A stretch of DNA of 64,000 nt from Ktedonobacter sp. SOSP1-85 (GCF_016587415.1 NZ_BNJI01000001.1:1899501-1963500), one strand, 5' to 3'; shown: positions 1 through 9,910, numbered from the stretch's first letter. Numbers and translations are program-made. Notes: generated by a model not told the origin, from the letters alone.

Positions 1-95
1 AGGCATCTATTAAAGGGTGGTCTATGATGTTCGTATAGATTCTCTCCTGGTACAGTGCTCCTGAAGAATGATAAAGCGAAAGGAAGAATAGACTT

Positions 96-446
96 ATGGA
101 TGCCGAGAATTTTTTAGAACCCGAAGTCGCTACTACTGCTATAATTACTGCCGCTCTCTTCTCTCCCAGGGTGCGCAAAGTCATTCGCAAAGGGGTTGTC
201 TATGGAGCAGCGGGTGTGCTTGTTGCAGGTGATGTAGTGACTTCATTTGCCCGAAGCCTGGGGCGTGGTATGCAGGTAGCCGCCTCTACCGCAGCACAGC
301 AGACACAGAACGCGGGAAGTCAGGGCCAGCAGGTCGGTGGAGAAACGATTGCAACATCAGAGGTTGAAGCGGCAGCGAGGGGGTCTACCCCTCTTGACAA
401 AGCGGCTGCAAAACCATCGATACCGGACAAGGAAGGGACACAGTGA
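96..446 (+). CDS. Small hypothetical protein with an N-terminal hydrophobic stretch
   Basis: A 116-residue protein that I cannot assign to a family. It starts at an ATG preceded by AAAGGAAG at a good distance. Residues about 13-50 contain hydrophobic, Ala/Val-rich stretches separated by basic residues, which could be a membrane-associated hairpin. Residues from about 60 on are Gln/Ala/Gly-rich and probably disordered. It overlaps the next gene by an ATGA-type junction, and the pair leads into the P-type ATPase gene, so all three may be one unit. A role alongside the transporter is inference from position only. Confidence 0.55.
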   Translation: MDAENFLEPEVATTAIITAALFSPRVRKVIRKGVVYGAAGVLVAGDVVTSFARSLGRGMQVAASTAAQQTQNAGSQGQQVGGETIATSEVEAAARGSTPLDKAAAKPSIPDKEGTQ

Positions 447-838
447 TGCACCAGGAGTCAGGGGAGATGTCGGGGCGGTCGGCAATCGCAAGAGCTGATG
501 AGGCCTTTGAGGTAATAGGACAACGTATTGGATTGCTCGCAGCACTCACCCGCCAACGTATTCAGCAGGCCATTGTGACAGCACGCGCGGAGGCTGATTC
601 TGTGGATCACATCCAGGCTAAAGCACACGAGCCGACCAATAGCGATGCCGTAAACAATGATCGCATTCAACCTGCCTTGCCGAGAGCTGAAGCCGTGGTC
701 GATAGCACGAGTAAGCAACTGAGCGACATAAGTAAGCGCGCTCTATTTCAGGCCCAACGGTTCGGCGCCTATCTACAAGAGGATATTGAGGATATCTTGG
801 TAGATGCACAACATCTTCGCCAACAGGCGAAGAAATGA
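446..838 (+). CDS. Small helical hypothetical protein coupled to the upstream gene
   Basis: About 130 residues with no recognised family. The stop of the preceding gene overlaps the start (GTGATG around 443-448), so translation is probably coupled; GTG at 443 is an alternative start. The sequence is rich in Ala, Gln, Arg and acidic residues and looks largely alpha-helical, with a C-terminal stretch that resembles an amphipathic helix. It lies 139 bases upstream of the large P-type ATPase gene. Function is not inferable from sequence. Confidence 0.55.
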   Translation: MHQESGEMSGRSAIARADEAFEVIGQRIGLLAALTRQRIQQAIVTARAEADSVDHIQAKAHEPTNSDAVNNDRIQPALPRAEAVVDSTSKQLSDISKRALFQAQRFGAYLQEDIEDILVDAQHLRQQAKK

Positions 839-977
839 TGCAGTAGCAAAATAATGAAAAGAAAGGGGGGTGCTTGTAAACGCTACACCTACAGGGGGCT
901 AGGGGCTTATAAATAGCGTGCCTACCCGACATTCATGCACCTCTCCTGAACTTACTGACTGAACGAGTAAAGCGAGA

Positions 978-3900
978 ATGTGTATGAGCGTAGCCGTTGT
1001 TGGAGAGCCTCTTATTCTTCATACCCTTCCAGGTCGCATGCGTGTTCACCTCCCAGGATGGTCAAAACAGGAAAGGCGTGTCGCAAAAGCGCGATTGCGC
1101 CAGATGCAGGGAGTCCAACGTGTCCAGGATAACGAGCTGACTGGGAATGTGCTGATCCAGTTTGACGCCACGGTCACGGATGAACAGACTATTCTTGAGG
1201 CGGTGAGCCAGCTTGAACTGGCGCAAATTCACATAGTGGAAGCGGAAGAAGCGGCTCCACGCTCGCACGCTGTAACAGAGCGGCGAGGCCGGCTTGTGCG
1301 CACACGCATTCCCGTTCGCGGCCTGGAGCGCGACCCCTCCCTGGCCCAGCGCGTACTAGAGAAACTCACTGAATTCCCAGGTATACGAGCAGAGGTGAGC
1401 CTCTTAACCGGGCGTGTGCTGGTAGAGTTTGATGAGCATCAGGCCGAACTGGATGATATCCTGGCGGCAATGATAGGTTTGGAGTTGCCAGAACTTCCAG
1501 GAGAGTCGAGCCCTACCTATCCCCTTGAAGCGGGGCCGCTCGTGCAAAGTGCGACGCGCTTTTTGGGTTCGACGCTTGGCCTGGGGATGTTGGCGGTGCG
1601 CCAGTTGCTCGGAGCCAAGGAGGAGCTGCCCGGTGCTGAAACAGCGGTACATGTTTCAAGCGTCATCGGCATCCTTCAGGGTATTCCCATGGTGCGTTAT
1701 GGGCTACGCAGGCTCATCGGACGCACGGCCGCGGATCTTCTTGTCAGTCTGCCCAGCATCCTTCTGTTGTCACTGGCGAATAGTCCGCTTGGATTGGCCG
1801 TGATCGGCTCGGAGTCGCTGGGCCACCTCACTACCACGCAGGCGCGACGGCAGGCCTGGCAACGTTACCTGGAGCATATGGCGAACGCGCCAACGGACCA
1901 ACCCGATGCCCTGATACATCTAGAAACAGGTGAGCGTACTCCTCTGGCTGCTCTTGTCATATCGGGAACTGGAACCGGCATTGGACGTGATGGTATGCCT
2001 TTTTCGGTCCTTCAGGGTGATCGCATTCCCGCGGGAGTACGGCTCTATGGTGGTCCATTCGCGCTCAAGCTTCAAGGCGCTGCCTCCTTTGACGCGTTCA
2101 CTCCTCAACCTCGTCCAGCTCCCCTGACTCCTACCTCCTACGATCGCTATCAGCAGATTGTGGGTCCGTGCGTGCTTGCCTTTGCTGGTGTAACCGCTCT
2201 TTTGACACGCTCCTTGAACCAGACGCTGGCAGCGCTCCTCCTGGTCAATCCTCGCACAGCGTCTATCGGCCAGGATACCGCCGATCTCGCCGCTTATGCG
2301 CGATTGATACGCTCTGGAGTGACGGTGGTCAGTACACGCAAGGAACGGATGCTTCGTCTTCCGCAATTGCTGCTGCTCGATGGGGTACGCCTGCTGATGG
2401 ACGAACTGGAGCTTGGGGGCGCCTTTCCTTTGGCAAAGGCACATGACATAGCGCAGTTGCTTGCCCACGCCGCTAGCGTCTCCATGGCCGCCGGGTCTCC
2501 CTGGGGCGATATCTTCAAGGACGTGAATTGTCTACCCGCAATCCTGGACGCTTTTGATGGAAAGGTGGCCACGGCTACGATTGACGGGCAAGGCTATACA
2601 CTAGGTCCTGTTGAGAATTGGAGCGCGTTGCCAAATACCGCGAACTTGCGCCAGCGTGGCTACTATGTCCTCGTGCTACGCCGTGAGCACGGTGAGCAGC
2701 CACTTGGGATATTCGCGCTTCGTCCGCGCTTGGCACAGGGGATCGACTTGCTGGTTCAGGTCTGCCAGCGTTATGGTGTTGAGATTGGCATCCTTGCGGC
2801 TGGCGATCAGGTTGCGGTTGAAGCCTTTGCTAAGCGCGCGCATGTCGCGCTTTTCAATCAAGATGACGCGCCGACCATCATTCGCGCCAGGCAACAGCAA
2901 GGGGGGGTGGTGGCGTTTGTCTCTGATCACGCGGCCGCCGCAGAGGGTTTTGCCGCCTGCGATCTGGCGATTGGACTCAGCGATGGTCGCAGTCGGCTGC
3001 CAGCACGAGCGGACCTGATGGCTGGCGATTTACGGGCGGTCGTCGCGATCATTGAGGCGAGTGCGTGCCGTGATGCCGCTGTACGTGACGCTGTTGGCTT
3101 CTCTCTCCTCTCTAATCTCATCGGTGTTTTCTGGGGCTTGCGTGGTCTACCTGCGTTGAAGATTGCCTCCCGCGGAGTCCATCTGACCTCGCTCGCGGCA
3201 ATTGCCGCGAGCTGGTTACGTTTACGAGGGGGGAAACGCTCCAGATCCGCTCTCGCGACGCTGGTCGATCCACATCCTGAGCGCTGGGGACACAGAAGCA
3301 TCGCGGAAGTCCTCCAGACGCTGCAATCCTCCCCTTCAGGGCTAACGGTGGCGCAAGCGGAGCAACGGCGACGCCAGACGCCAGTGGTTGTGCCTTCTCA
3401 CCGCCTGCTCTCGGCGCTCTGGGAACAGGTTCGCTCTCCCTTGACGGGTATTCTGGCCGCGGGAGCGGCGCTCTCGCTCTTCTTGGGAGCCACTGGCGAC
3501 GTGTTTCTGATAGGGGGCACGATTCTCCTTAATGTCGCCGTAGGTGCCTGGCAACAACAGAAGGCAGACCAGGTTGCTGAAGCGTTGCAACATCTGGATA
3601 CAACGAGTGTGCAGGTGCTGCGCGATGGGCAGGCGATGACGGTGGACGCTGGCGAGATTGTACTGGGAGATATCTTGCTGCTGTCACCAGGTGATCGTAT
3701 TCCAGCTGATGCTCGCATACTGACTGCCCAGGGACTCGAAGTAGACGAAGCGGCTCTGACGGGCGAATCGCTCCCAGTACCAAAGCGCTCTGATGGGCTG
3801 GCGGATGCGAATCATATTTTGTTGGAGGGAAGCGATGTGACCTCTGGAACCGGATCCGCCGTGGTGGTAGCAGTCGGGCGCCAAACCAGGCTGGGAACCC

Positions 3901-5813
3901 TCAAGGCAGCTCTTGCTGCTGAAGAAGAAGTGCTCAATCCACTTGGTGTTCGCTTAAGTCAGATCTTGCGCTATTTCCTGCCGCTTTCTCTGGCGGGTGG
4001 GGCGCTCGTCGTCGGGGCTGGCTTGCTCTGGAAGCGCTCGCTGACAGCGCTTATAACCACGGGAGTCACGGTAGCCCTGGCGGCAATCCCTGAAGGGCTT
4101 CCCCTGCTTGCCAGGGTCGGGGAGGCCGGTGTAGCGCGTCGGCTTATTGGTCATAACGCAGTGGTGCGACGGCTCTCGGCTGTCGAAGCACTTGGGCGCG
4201 TGGATGTCGCCTGTGCCGATAAAACGGGTACGATGACCAGGGGGCGCCTGATGCTGACTCTAGTTGCTGACATGCAGCAGGAGGCGAGTGTGCCAGGGGA
4301 ACTCTCGCCGGAGTTGAGACAGGTCCTCTCCACTGCGGCTCTCGCCAGCCCCCATCCAGATGCGCCGGATATGCGCGCTCATCCAACTGACGTGGCAATC
4401 ATCCAGGGAGCATTGGATGCCACCCTGGACAATGAACTATATGTCGAGCACAGCGCGGAACTTCCTTTCGACCCCGTCCGCTCTTTTCATCTCACCGTGA
4501 CGCGGGGGCGTTCCTGCCTTAAAGGAGCGCCGGAGGTGCTCGCTAAGCGTTGTCGCTGGATGCTTGTACATGGTGAAAAACTGCCAGTAGACACGCAAAA
4601 GCGACAGGAGCTGCTCACACGAGCCCAGAGCCTGGCGGAACGCGGTTTACGTGTTCTGATGGTGGCTGAAGGAAGCAACGCCAGTGTACTTGAAGATCCG
4701 CAAGACCTGACGGCACTCGGTTTCGTCTGCATCAGCGATCCACTGCGTGAAACCGTGTGCCCGGCGGTCCAGCGATGTCACGAGGCGGGGGTACGGGTCA
4801 TCATGATCACCGGTGACCATCCCTCGACGGCATGCGCTATCGCGCGCGAGGCGGGCTTGCTGGTGGATCAGGGCCAGGTCCTGGTCGCGAAAGAACTCGC
4901 CGATCTTTCTCATGAGGAAGTCGACAGACGCCTGGAGCGGGCAGCCGTTATCGCGCGTGCAACCCCCTTAGATAAACTGCGCATCATCGAACACTTGCAA
5001 CGTCGTGGGCACGTCGTCGCCATGACGGGCGATGGAGTCAATGACGCGCCCGCGTTGCGCCTGGCTGACGTTGGCGTTGCTATGGGTATTGGGGGAACCG
5101 AGGTCGCCCGGCAGACGGCCGATCTGGTCCTGACTGACGACGATTTTTCTACACTGGTGGAAGCACTTGTCGAGGGGCGTAGTTTCTGGCGGAATATTCG
5201 GCGTGCACTGGGGCTGCTACTTGGAGGCAACATGGGTGAACTTGCCCTGGTAGTTGGCGCAAGCCTGCTCGGCTTGAGTACACCGCTTACCGCTTCCCAG
5301 ATGCTCGCAGTAAACGCAATCACGGATATCTTCCCTTCACTAGCTGTCGCGCTTCAGGGGCCTGAGCATCGGCGACTTGCTCATCTTAGTCGCGAGGGCA
5401 CAGGCGCACTTAACAGAACCTTGCGTTTTGATGTGTTGCGTCGTGGACTTGCAACAGCGCTACCGTCACTGCTCTCCTATCTCATCACCCGGTTGACGGG
5501 TACCTTGCCACAGGCTCGCTCTGTGGCCTTTGCCAGCGTGGTGATAACCCAGCTTGCACAGACGCTTGACGCAGGGCGGGCTGAGGGGACACTCACCCCC
5601 TCGGTGCTGACCGCAGTCGGTGGTTCGGTTGGTGTACTAGCTGCCGCGTTCACTGTCGCGCCACTCCGCACGTTCCTGGGATTGGCCCTTCCTTCAGCTC
5701 TCGGATGGGCCTTGGTGGGAAGTAGTGCCCTGGTAGCCGTCGGCTTGAGCCGCTTGCTTATTCGGACAGAGGGAGGGGGGCAGCTCGGAACAGCCAGCGA
5801 GCATCTCGTTTGA
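978..5813 (+). CDS. Giant P-type cation-translocating ATPase (CtpI/CtpH-like)
   Basis: A 1611-residue membrane ATPase, about twice the usual length of P-type ATPases and close to the mycobacterial CtpH/CtpI class. Two HMA-like regions lie at about residues 10-80 and 100-170 (LPGRMRVHLPGW near the start), but neither has a CxxC metal site. Residues about 180-800 form a degenerate ATPase-like half with membrane segments and no phosphorylation motif. The active half contains the actuator motif TGES near residue 930, the membrane motif PEGLP near 1037, the phosphorylation motif DKTGT near 1079 and the hinge GDGVNDAP near 1350, followed by C-terminal membrane helices. PEGLP is typical of Ca2+-type (P2) pumps, but the ion carried by this family is not established. 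A second in-frame ATG lies at 984. It ends 168 bases before a TnpB relic. Confidence 0.92.
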   Translation: MCMSVAVVGEPLILHTLPGRMRVHLPGWSKQERRVAKARLRQMQGVQRVQDNELTGNVLIQFDATVTDEQTILEAVSQLELAQIHIVEAEEAAPRSHAVTERRGRLVRTRIPVRGLERDPSLAQRVLEKLTEFPGIRAEVSLLTGRVLVEFDEHQAELDDILAAMIGLELPELPGESSPTYPLEAGPLVQSATRFLGSTLGLGMLAVRQLLGAKEELPGAETAVHVSSVIGILQGIPMVRYGLRRLIGRTAADLLVSLPSILLLSLANSPLGLAVIGSESLGHLTTTQARRQAWQRYLEHMANAPTDQPDALIHLETGERTPLAALVISGTGTGIGRDGMPFSVLQGDRIPAGVRLYGGPFALKLQGAASFDAFTPQPRPAPLTPTSYDRYQQIVGPCVLAFAGVTALLTRSLNQTLAALLLVNPRTASIGQDTADLAAYARLIRSGVTVVSTRKERMLRLPQLLLLDGVRLLMDELELGGAFPLAKAHDIAQLLAHAASVSMAAGSPWGDIFKDVNCLPAILDAFDGKVATATIDGQGYTLGPVENWSALPNTANLRQRGYYVLVLRREHGEQPLGIFALRPRLAQGIDLLVQVCQRYGVEIGILAAGDQVAVEAFAKRAHVALFNQDDAPTIIRARQQQGGVVAFVSDHAAAAEGFAACDLAIGLSDGRSRLPARADLMAGDLRAVVAIIEASACRDAAVRDAVGFSLLSNLIGVFWGLRGLPALKIASRGVHLTSLAAIAASWLRLRGGKRSRSALATLVDPHPERWGHRSIAEVLQTLQSSPSGLTVAQAEQRRRQTPVVVPSHRLLSALWEQVRSPLTGILAAGAALSLFLGATGDVFLIGGTILLNVAVGAWQQQKADQVAEALQHLDTTSVQVLRDGQAMTVDAGEIVLGDILLLSPGDRIPADARILTAQGLEVDEAALTGESLPVPKRSDGLADANHILLEGSDVTSGTGSAVVVAVGRQTRLGTLKAALAAEEEVLNPLGVRLSQILRYFLPLSLAGGALVVGAGLLWKRSLTALITTGVTVALAAIPEGLPLLARVGEAGVARRLIGHNAVVRRLSAVEALGRVDVACADKTGTMTRGRLMLTLVADMQQEASVPGELSPELRQVLSTAALASPHPDAPDMRAHPTDVAIIQGALDATLDNELYVEHSAELPFDPVRSFHLTVTRGRSCLKGAPEVLAKRCRWMLVHGEKLPVDTQKRQELLTRAQSLAERGLRVLMVAEGSNASVLEDPQDLTALGFVCISDPLRETVCPAVQRCHEAGVRVIMITGDHPSTACAIAREAGLLVDQGQVLVAKELADLSHEEVDRRLERAAVIARATPLDKLRIIEHLQRRGHVVAMTGDGVNDAPALRLADVGVAMGIGGTEVARQTADLVLTDDDFSTLVEALVEGRSFWRNIRRALGLLLGGNMGELALVVGASLLGLSTPLTASQMLAVNAITDIFPSLAVALQGPEHRRLAHLSREGTGALNRTLRFDVLRRGLATALPSLLSYLITRLTGTLPQARSVAFASVVITQLAQTLDAGRAEGTLTPSVLTAVGGSVGVLAAAFTVAPLRTFLGLALPSALGWALVGSSALVAVGLSRLLIRTEGGGQLGTASEHLV

Positions 5814-5907
5814 TCGGTACTGTCAACTTGCAAAGAGAATGCGACAGTTTTCAAGAAGATAGGAGAACACCATTAAATGGTGGCAAAAGACATACATTTC
5901 TCTTCCC

Positions 5908-5936
5908 TTGACACTGGAGAAGGAATGTTCTAATAT
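5908..5936 (+). promoter_or_regulatory. Strong sigma70-like promoter ahead of the TnpB relic
   Basis: TTGACA at 5908-5913, a 17-base spacer, then TAATAT at 5931-5936, about 45 bases before the TnpB start. Just upstream, 5872-5886 is an odd-length perfect palindrome (arms CACCATT/AATGGTG) that may be an element-end hairpin of the IS200/IS605 type. Confidence 0.5.
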
Positions 5937-5980
5937 AGACATGCATCATGCGCTTTAATCTATTGTAAGGGAAACTGTCG

Positions 5981-7145
5981 ATGATTCGTGCGCACAAGAT
6001 TCGGCTGCATCCTACACCTGAGCAAGCCAATTACTTCGCGAAGGCAGCGGGAACCAGCCGGTTCGTCTGGAACTGGGCATTGGCTGAATGGAATCGGCAA
6101 TATGCAGCCGGAGAGAAACCGACCGCTTTGAAGCTCAAGAAGCAATTCAACGAGATCAGGCGGGAACAATTCCCCTGGACGTGGGAAGTCACGAAGAATG
6201 CTTCGGATCAGCCTATTCTGGACCTGGGCAAAGCCTTTACGGCGTTCTTCGAGGGCAAGGCTCGCCGTCCCAAATTCAAGAGCAAAAAGCGGAGTAAACC
6301 GAGCTTTTATCTCGCGAACGATCAGATGGAACGAGGGGACCACCGAGTGTGGATCCCCAAACTCGGATGGGTGAATATGGCGGAGAATCTGAGATTCCAG
6401 GGAAAAATCACCGGGGCACGGGTGACGCGCACAGCGGATTGGTGGTTCATCGCGATCACCGTCGAAGTTCCAGATAAGCAATCAGCAAAGCGACCCGCAG
6501 CCATTGGCATCGATGTGGGCTTGAACCGATTGGTCACCTTGAGCACCGGAGAGGAATACGAAAACCAAGCATTTCTCAAAACGGCACTGGGGAAGCTCCG
6601 TCAAGCGAATAAGCGGCTGCATCGCAGGAAACAGGGATCCCGCGAATCGGGAGAAAGCCCGTCGGCAGGTCGCACGCTTGCACTACCGTATCACTTGCAT
6701 GCGAGAGGATGTGCTCCACAAGCTGACCACCAGGCTCGCTGACTGTTATGGGATCATTGGGATTGAAGACCTCAATCTCAAGGGATTGCTCAAAAATCGC
6801 AAGCTCGCTCGCTCGTTCTCTGATGCCTCGCTCGGCAAGCTCTTGAACCTGCTCACCAGCAAAGTTGAGCAGCGCGGGGGACAGGTCATGAAGGTGGGGC
6901 GCTTCTTTCCCTCCAGTAAGACCTGCCATTGTTGCCGTTGGAAGTGGGAAGACATGGCGTTGTCTGACCGCATTTTTCTCTGCCAAAACCAGAAATGCGC
7001 CTATTATCAATTTGAACAGGATAGAGATTATAACGCATCTCTGAACATTCTGCGCGAAGCCCTTCACTTGATCGGGCTGGTTGATCAAGTCGTCAGCGGT
7101 ACTGGCTCGGACGCGGACGTGAACTTGGTTATGGACGCGGGGTAA
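5981..7145 (+). pseudogene. tnpB: TnpB (IS200/IS605 OrfB-type RNA-guided nuclease), frameshifted
   Basis: The reading frame from 5981 encodes the N-terminal TnpB part with the first RuvC aspartate in GIDVGLNRL. It loses frame at about 6641-6645, where one extra base in CGCGAATCGG disrupts the expected NREKARRQVARLH. The other frame then continues to 7145 with the RuvC glutamate (GIEDLNLKGLL), a four-cysteine zinc finger (first pair in TCHCC) and the final RuvC aspartate in DRDYNASLNIL. All catalytic residues are still present, so a single base separates this from an intact gene of roughly 380 residues. No TnpA transposase is adjacent. It could be a recent pseudogene or a sequencing error. Confidence 0.85.
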
Positions 7146-7217
7146 GACCAAAAATGCCCAGGCATTGAGGCACCTACGGATGAAGTAACAACAACGAACG
7201 ATGCAGTAAGGCTGTGC

Positions 7218-7843
7218 TTGCATACGTTTTACTACATTTATCGGAGCAGGAGAGCGGAAATGTCAGAACCGAGAACGGTACATGCTCATTTTGGCGAATT
7301 GCTCAAAAGCAGAGCATTGCCGGAAAACTGGCGAGACCTCATACGCCGCGACATGATGGCCAAGGCCTTCGCCAATACAGCCACTCCGGAAACCGCCGAG
7401 CGCGAAAAAGAGCGCCTCAGACTCAAAAAAATCGCACGCTCGAGCAGCACAGAGAAGGGTATATCGAGGATGAAGCGTTTGATGGCGAAATGGCTGCTAT
7501 CACCCTCGCACTCAAAAAGCTTGATGTTCCGGACGTGGGTGGAGTCATCTACGACGAGGTGAGAGAAGCTGGTGAACATCTCCCAGCCATGGCCGCCTTG
7601 TGGGATGTTGCTACGCCCAAAGAGCGGTATGAAATGGTGACCATTCTCTTGGAACTAGAAGGGTTCTATTATGATACCGAATTGAAGATGATTGCCCCAC
7701 TCAAACCTCGTCCAGCATTTCTACCAGTGCTGAGGCTGCTTGAGGAAGTGACTGAATACGAAGAAGCCACCGGGATGTTAGTCACATCACGGTGGCGACG
7801 GCGGAACCGACGGGATACAAATTATCTGCAACACACTGCGTGA
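7218..7843 (+). pseudogene. Large serine recombinase, C-terminal remnant with a frameshift
   Basis: The first frame reads LPENWRDLI, then a charged helical stretch ending KERLRLKKI. The second frame picks up at RTLEQHREGYIEDEAF and ends with ATPKERYEMV and KPRPAFLPVLR. This order matches the coiled-coil and C-terminal region of large serine recombinases. The frame change falls in a run of seven A at about 7432-7438, a site prone to slippage or sequencing error. The catalytic resolvase domain and most of the zinc ribbon are absent upstream, so this is a truncated relic whatever the status of the frameshift. It starts 72 bases after the TnpB relic. Confidence 0.75.
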
Positions 7844-7860
7844 CAGGTTGCTATTTCAGC

Positions 7861-8565
7861 TTAGCGGAAGGGCCGCCATATGGATAGACGATGGATGAGC
7901 TGTCGCCAGGATAGACGATGGATGAGCTGTCGCCAGGATAGACGATGGATGGGCTGCCGCCAGGATAGACGATGGATGGGCTGCCGCCAGGATAGACGAT
8001 GATAGGAGCGAGTCCGCCCAGGATAGGCCATATCGAGGCGGCTAGCGCCATCCGAGTAGGCGACCTGGGGGGTCGAATTATGCGGAACGGCAGCGGGGGA
8101 GCTAGCACCATCCGAGTAGGCGACCTGGGGAGTCGAATTATGCGGAACGGCAGCGGGGGAGCTAGCACCATCCGAGTAGGCGACCTGGGGGGTCGAATTA
8201 TGCGGAACGGCAGCGGGGGAGCTAGCACCATGTGGATAGCCGATAGATGGATGTAATGAGGGTGCATAGTGCGTTGCCGCTTGCTGGGTGATAGCGAGGG
8301 AGTGGGCAAGCAGGATCATGCTGGCCAGGAGAGCAACGATGAGGAGCATTCCCTGCAGTTGTCTATGGTGTTGACGAGCGTACATGATGATTCGTTGTAT
8401 GTGCAGTTGGCTATAATGTTGACGAGCGTACATGACGATTCGCCGTATGTGCAGTTGGCTATAATGTTGACGAGCGTACATGATGGTTCGTCGTATGTGC
8501 AGTTGGCTATAATGTTGACGAGCGTACATGATGGTTCGTCGCATGTAATGTAAAAGATGGGACAT
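7861..8565 (-). CDS. Tandem-repeat single-pass membrane protein, probably frameshifted at its tail
   Basis: About 234 residues, read leftwards from an ATG at 8565 that has AAAGGAG six bases upstream. The N-terminal cytoplasmic-looking part holds four 16-residue repeats (YARQHYSQLHIRR-type, basic). A hydrophobic segment follows (GMLLIVALLASMILLAHSLA), then three exact-length 20-residue repeats rich in Ala/Ser/Pro/Tyr. After about 8045 the annotated frame turns into RLSWRQPIH units. The neighbouring frame over the same DNA gives IVYPGGSPS and IVYPGDSSS units, whose composition matches the upstream outer repeats. A one-base shift between about 8012 and 8045 is therefore likely. Topology (N-in, repeat stalk outside) is inferred. 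No known family recognised. Confidence 0.6.
   Translation of the reverse strand: MSHLLHYMRRTIMYARQHYSQLHIRRTIMYARQHYSQLHIRRIVMYARQHYSQLHIQRIIMYARQHHRQLQGMLLIVALLASMILLAHSLAITQQAATHYAPSLHPSIGYPHGASSPAAVPHNSTPQVAYSDGASSPAAVPHNSTPQVAYSDGASSPAAVPHNSTPQVAYSDGASRLDMAYPGRTRSYHRLSWRQPIHRLSWRQPIHRLSWRQLIHRLSWRQLIHRLSIWRPFR
7882..8001 (-). repeat. 27-bp tandem repeat, four units plus a partial
   Basis: Units start at 7882, 7909, 7936, 7963 and a partial at 7990, each 27 bases. They differ at a few positions (GAGCTGTC versus GGGCTGCC). Nine codons per unit keeps the frame. They encode the C-terminal repeats of the membrane protein. Confidence 0.9.
8041..8231 (-). repeat. 60-bp tandem repeat, three full units plus a partial
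   Basis: Three consecutive units at 8041-8100, 8101-8160 and 8161-8220 differ by one or two bases, and a short fourth start follows. They encode the extracellular 20-residue repeat. The near identity implies recent expansion or homogenisation. Confidence 0.95.
8355..8550 (-). repeat. 48-bp tandem repeat, four units
   Basis: The anchor TTGACGAGCG occurs at 8371, 8419, 8467 and 8515, an exact 48-base period. It encodes the 16-residue basic repeat upstream of the membrane segment. Confidence 0.93.
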
Positions 8566-8639
8566 ATCTGCTCCTTTCGTTGGTCGTGTAAGGACCATGA
8601 AACGGGACGCATGGTGCTATCCCAGAGAAGTTTAGATAA

Positions 8640-9649
8640 CCTCTATATTTCAATTATAGTGGGACATACTTCCCCCTAATTGGGTATGTACTTGAACACG
8701 CTGAACCCACGGGTTGCGCAACGAGATTGCAGCAGCACACAGTTGATAGAGTGCGAAACGGCTTCAGAAGCTATCTTGGCCACAGCATTTGCTTGTTGAC
8801 GATAGGGGGATGTTACTTCTTCACAGAAAGCATAACAGCAATGAAGGACGTTCGAGAGCCACTTCAGTCATAGGTACATCTCGTTGCGTATCCCGTGGGA
8901 GTAAACAGGTCAAACTTAAAATATGGCATGTTTGCGGGCATAAAAAAAGAGCCGATGGCCGGAGTCGGCTCAGCTTGTTTGCGGGTGTTTGTGGTTGCCC
9001 TCCAGGCGCTTAAAGTCTAGGTTCTTTGTTTGCTGCTGTTGGCAATTTCTTGTATGCACAGGTTTTCTGATATCATGCTAAACTCATCAGGTCATGTCGT
9101 ACCGCATTAAAAAGCAAATGTTGCGAACTTTGCAGAAAGAAATGATCACCCGGAAGCATACGAACGGCAAACAGATCATCCCTCTTTATTTCCTCGCCCT
9201 GTATCCCCCTCTAACGCTTCTAGAACATTAACCCTATTAAACGGGACATTCGATCTTGCTTTTCGCAACATCGTTTGAATTGCTGAGTATTAAAGATACG
9301 GATGAACCGATTTTACAGGCCCCTGAAAATAAAAAGTCAACTATTAGCTCGTTCAAATTGAACAGAGCTGAGATAGCCCATAGTAAAGCTTTCCGCACTG
9401 GGCGGAGAAAGCTTCTCCTATTGCATCAGACAAATGGCCCGTTTGCGCCCCTAATGAACACCTCGCTTATTGTTCTACGACTTTTCCTTCTAGTTTAACC
9501 GGCTCTTCCAAACCAGAACAATTACAGAAGAACAACGCTTTAGATGCAGTCTGAGTGGGGGAAAGAGGCGTTTTTATTTTAAGGAAAAGGCAAAAATAAG
9601 ATACAATGGTGAAAGCATACGCTATTTTTTATCTAGAAGGAACAAGACG
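8640..9649. other. About 1 kb without a convincing gene
   Basis: Only short open frames without good ribosome sites are present. The best of them is a 45-codon ATG frame at 9094-9231, with AGGTC directly before the ATG. Its protein matches nothing I recognise. The stretch contains the hairpin terminator at 8942-8971 and a small ACATAC/GTATGT inverted repeat at about 8664-8687. It may be decayed sequence. Confidence 0.5.
8942..8971 (-). terminator. Rho-independent terminator, leftward transcription
   Basis: Arms GAGCCGA (8949-8955) and TCGGCTC (8965-8971) with a 9-base loop. Read leftwards, the stem is followed by seven T (A-run 8942-8948). It would stop minus-strand transcripts arriving from the right, for example read-through from the VOC/HU genes, before they reach the repeat-protein gene. 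Confidence 0.65.
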
Positions 9650-9898
9650 TTGCGCCTGCTATTTCAAAATGGACACATTGTCGCGCAGTTCAACGTAATA
9701 TGGGAAATTTCGTTGCTGATGGATCTCTCCACCAAAGGTATAGATTGGACTTCGGTCTACATGGAGGGGAAAGGAGAGCCAATTGGCCGTATTCACACAA
9801 CGACCCATGAGGTTCAAATATTTGCAGGCAATGACATAAAACATCGACAAGTCGTCGTGCTCGGGCCAAATTCCCCAACCTCCTCATCGCACGACTAG
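9650..9898 (+). CDS. Hypothetical 82-residue protein with TTG start
   Basis: Starts at TTG with AGAAGGAA seven bases upstream, which decides the start. The sequence has alternating hydrophobic/polar beta-like segments (IGRIHTTTHEVQIFAG, HRQVVVLGP) and no cysteine pairs or membrane segments. I do not recognise the family. It converges on the VOC-domain gene, with 12 bases between the stops. Confidence 0.45.
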   Translation: MRLLFQNGHIVAQFNVIWEISLLMDLSTKGIDWTSVYMEGKGEPIGRIHTTTHEVQIFAGNDIKHRQVVVLGPNSPTSSSHD

Positions 9899-9910
9899 GC
9901 AATCTCGGTA

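Noticed and set aside
8041..8231. Possible CRISPR array from regularly spaced repeats
   Set aside because: The units are directly contiguous with no variable spacers and encode repeats in one reading frame.
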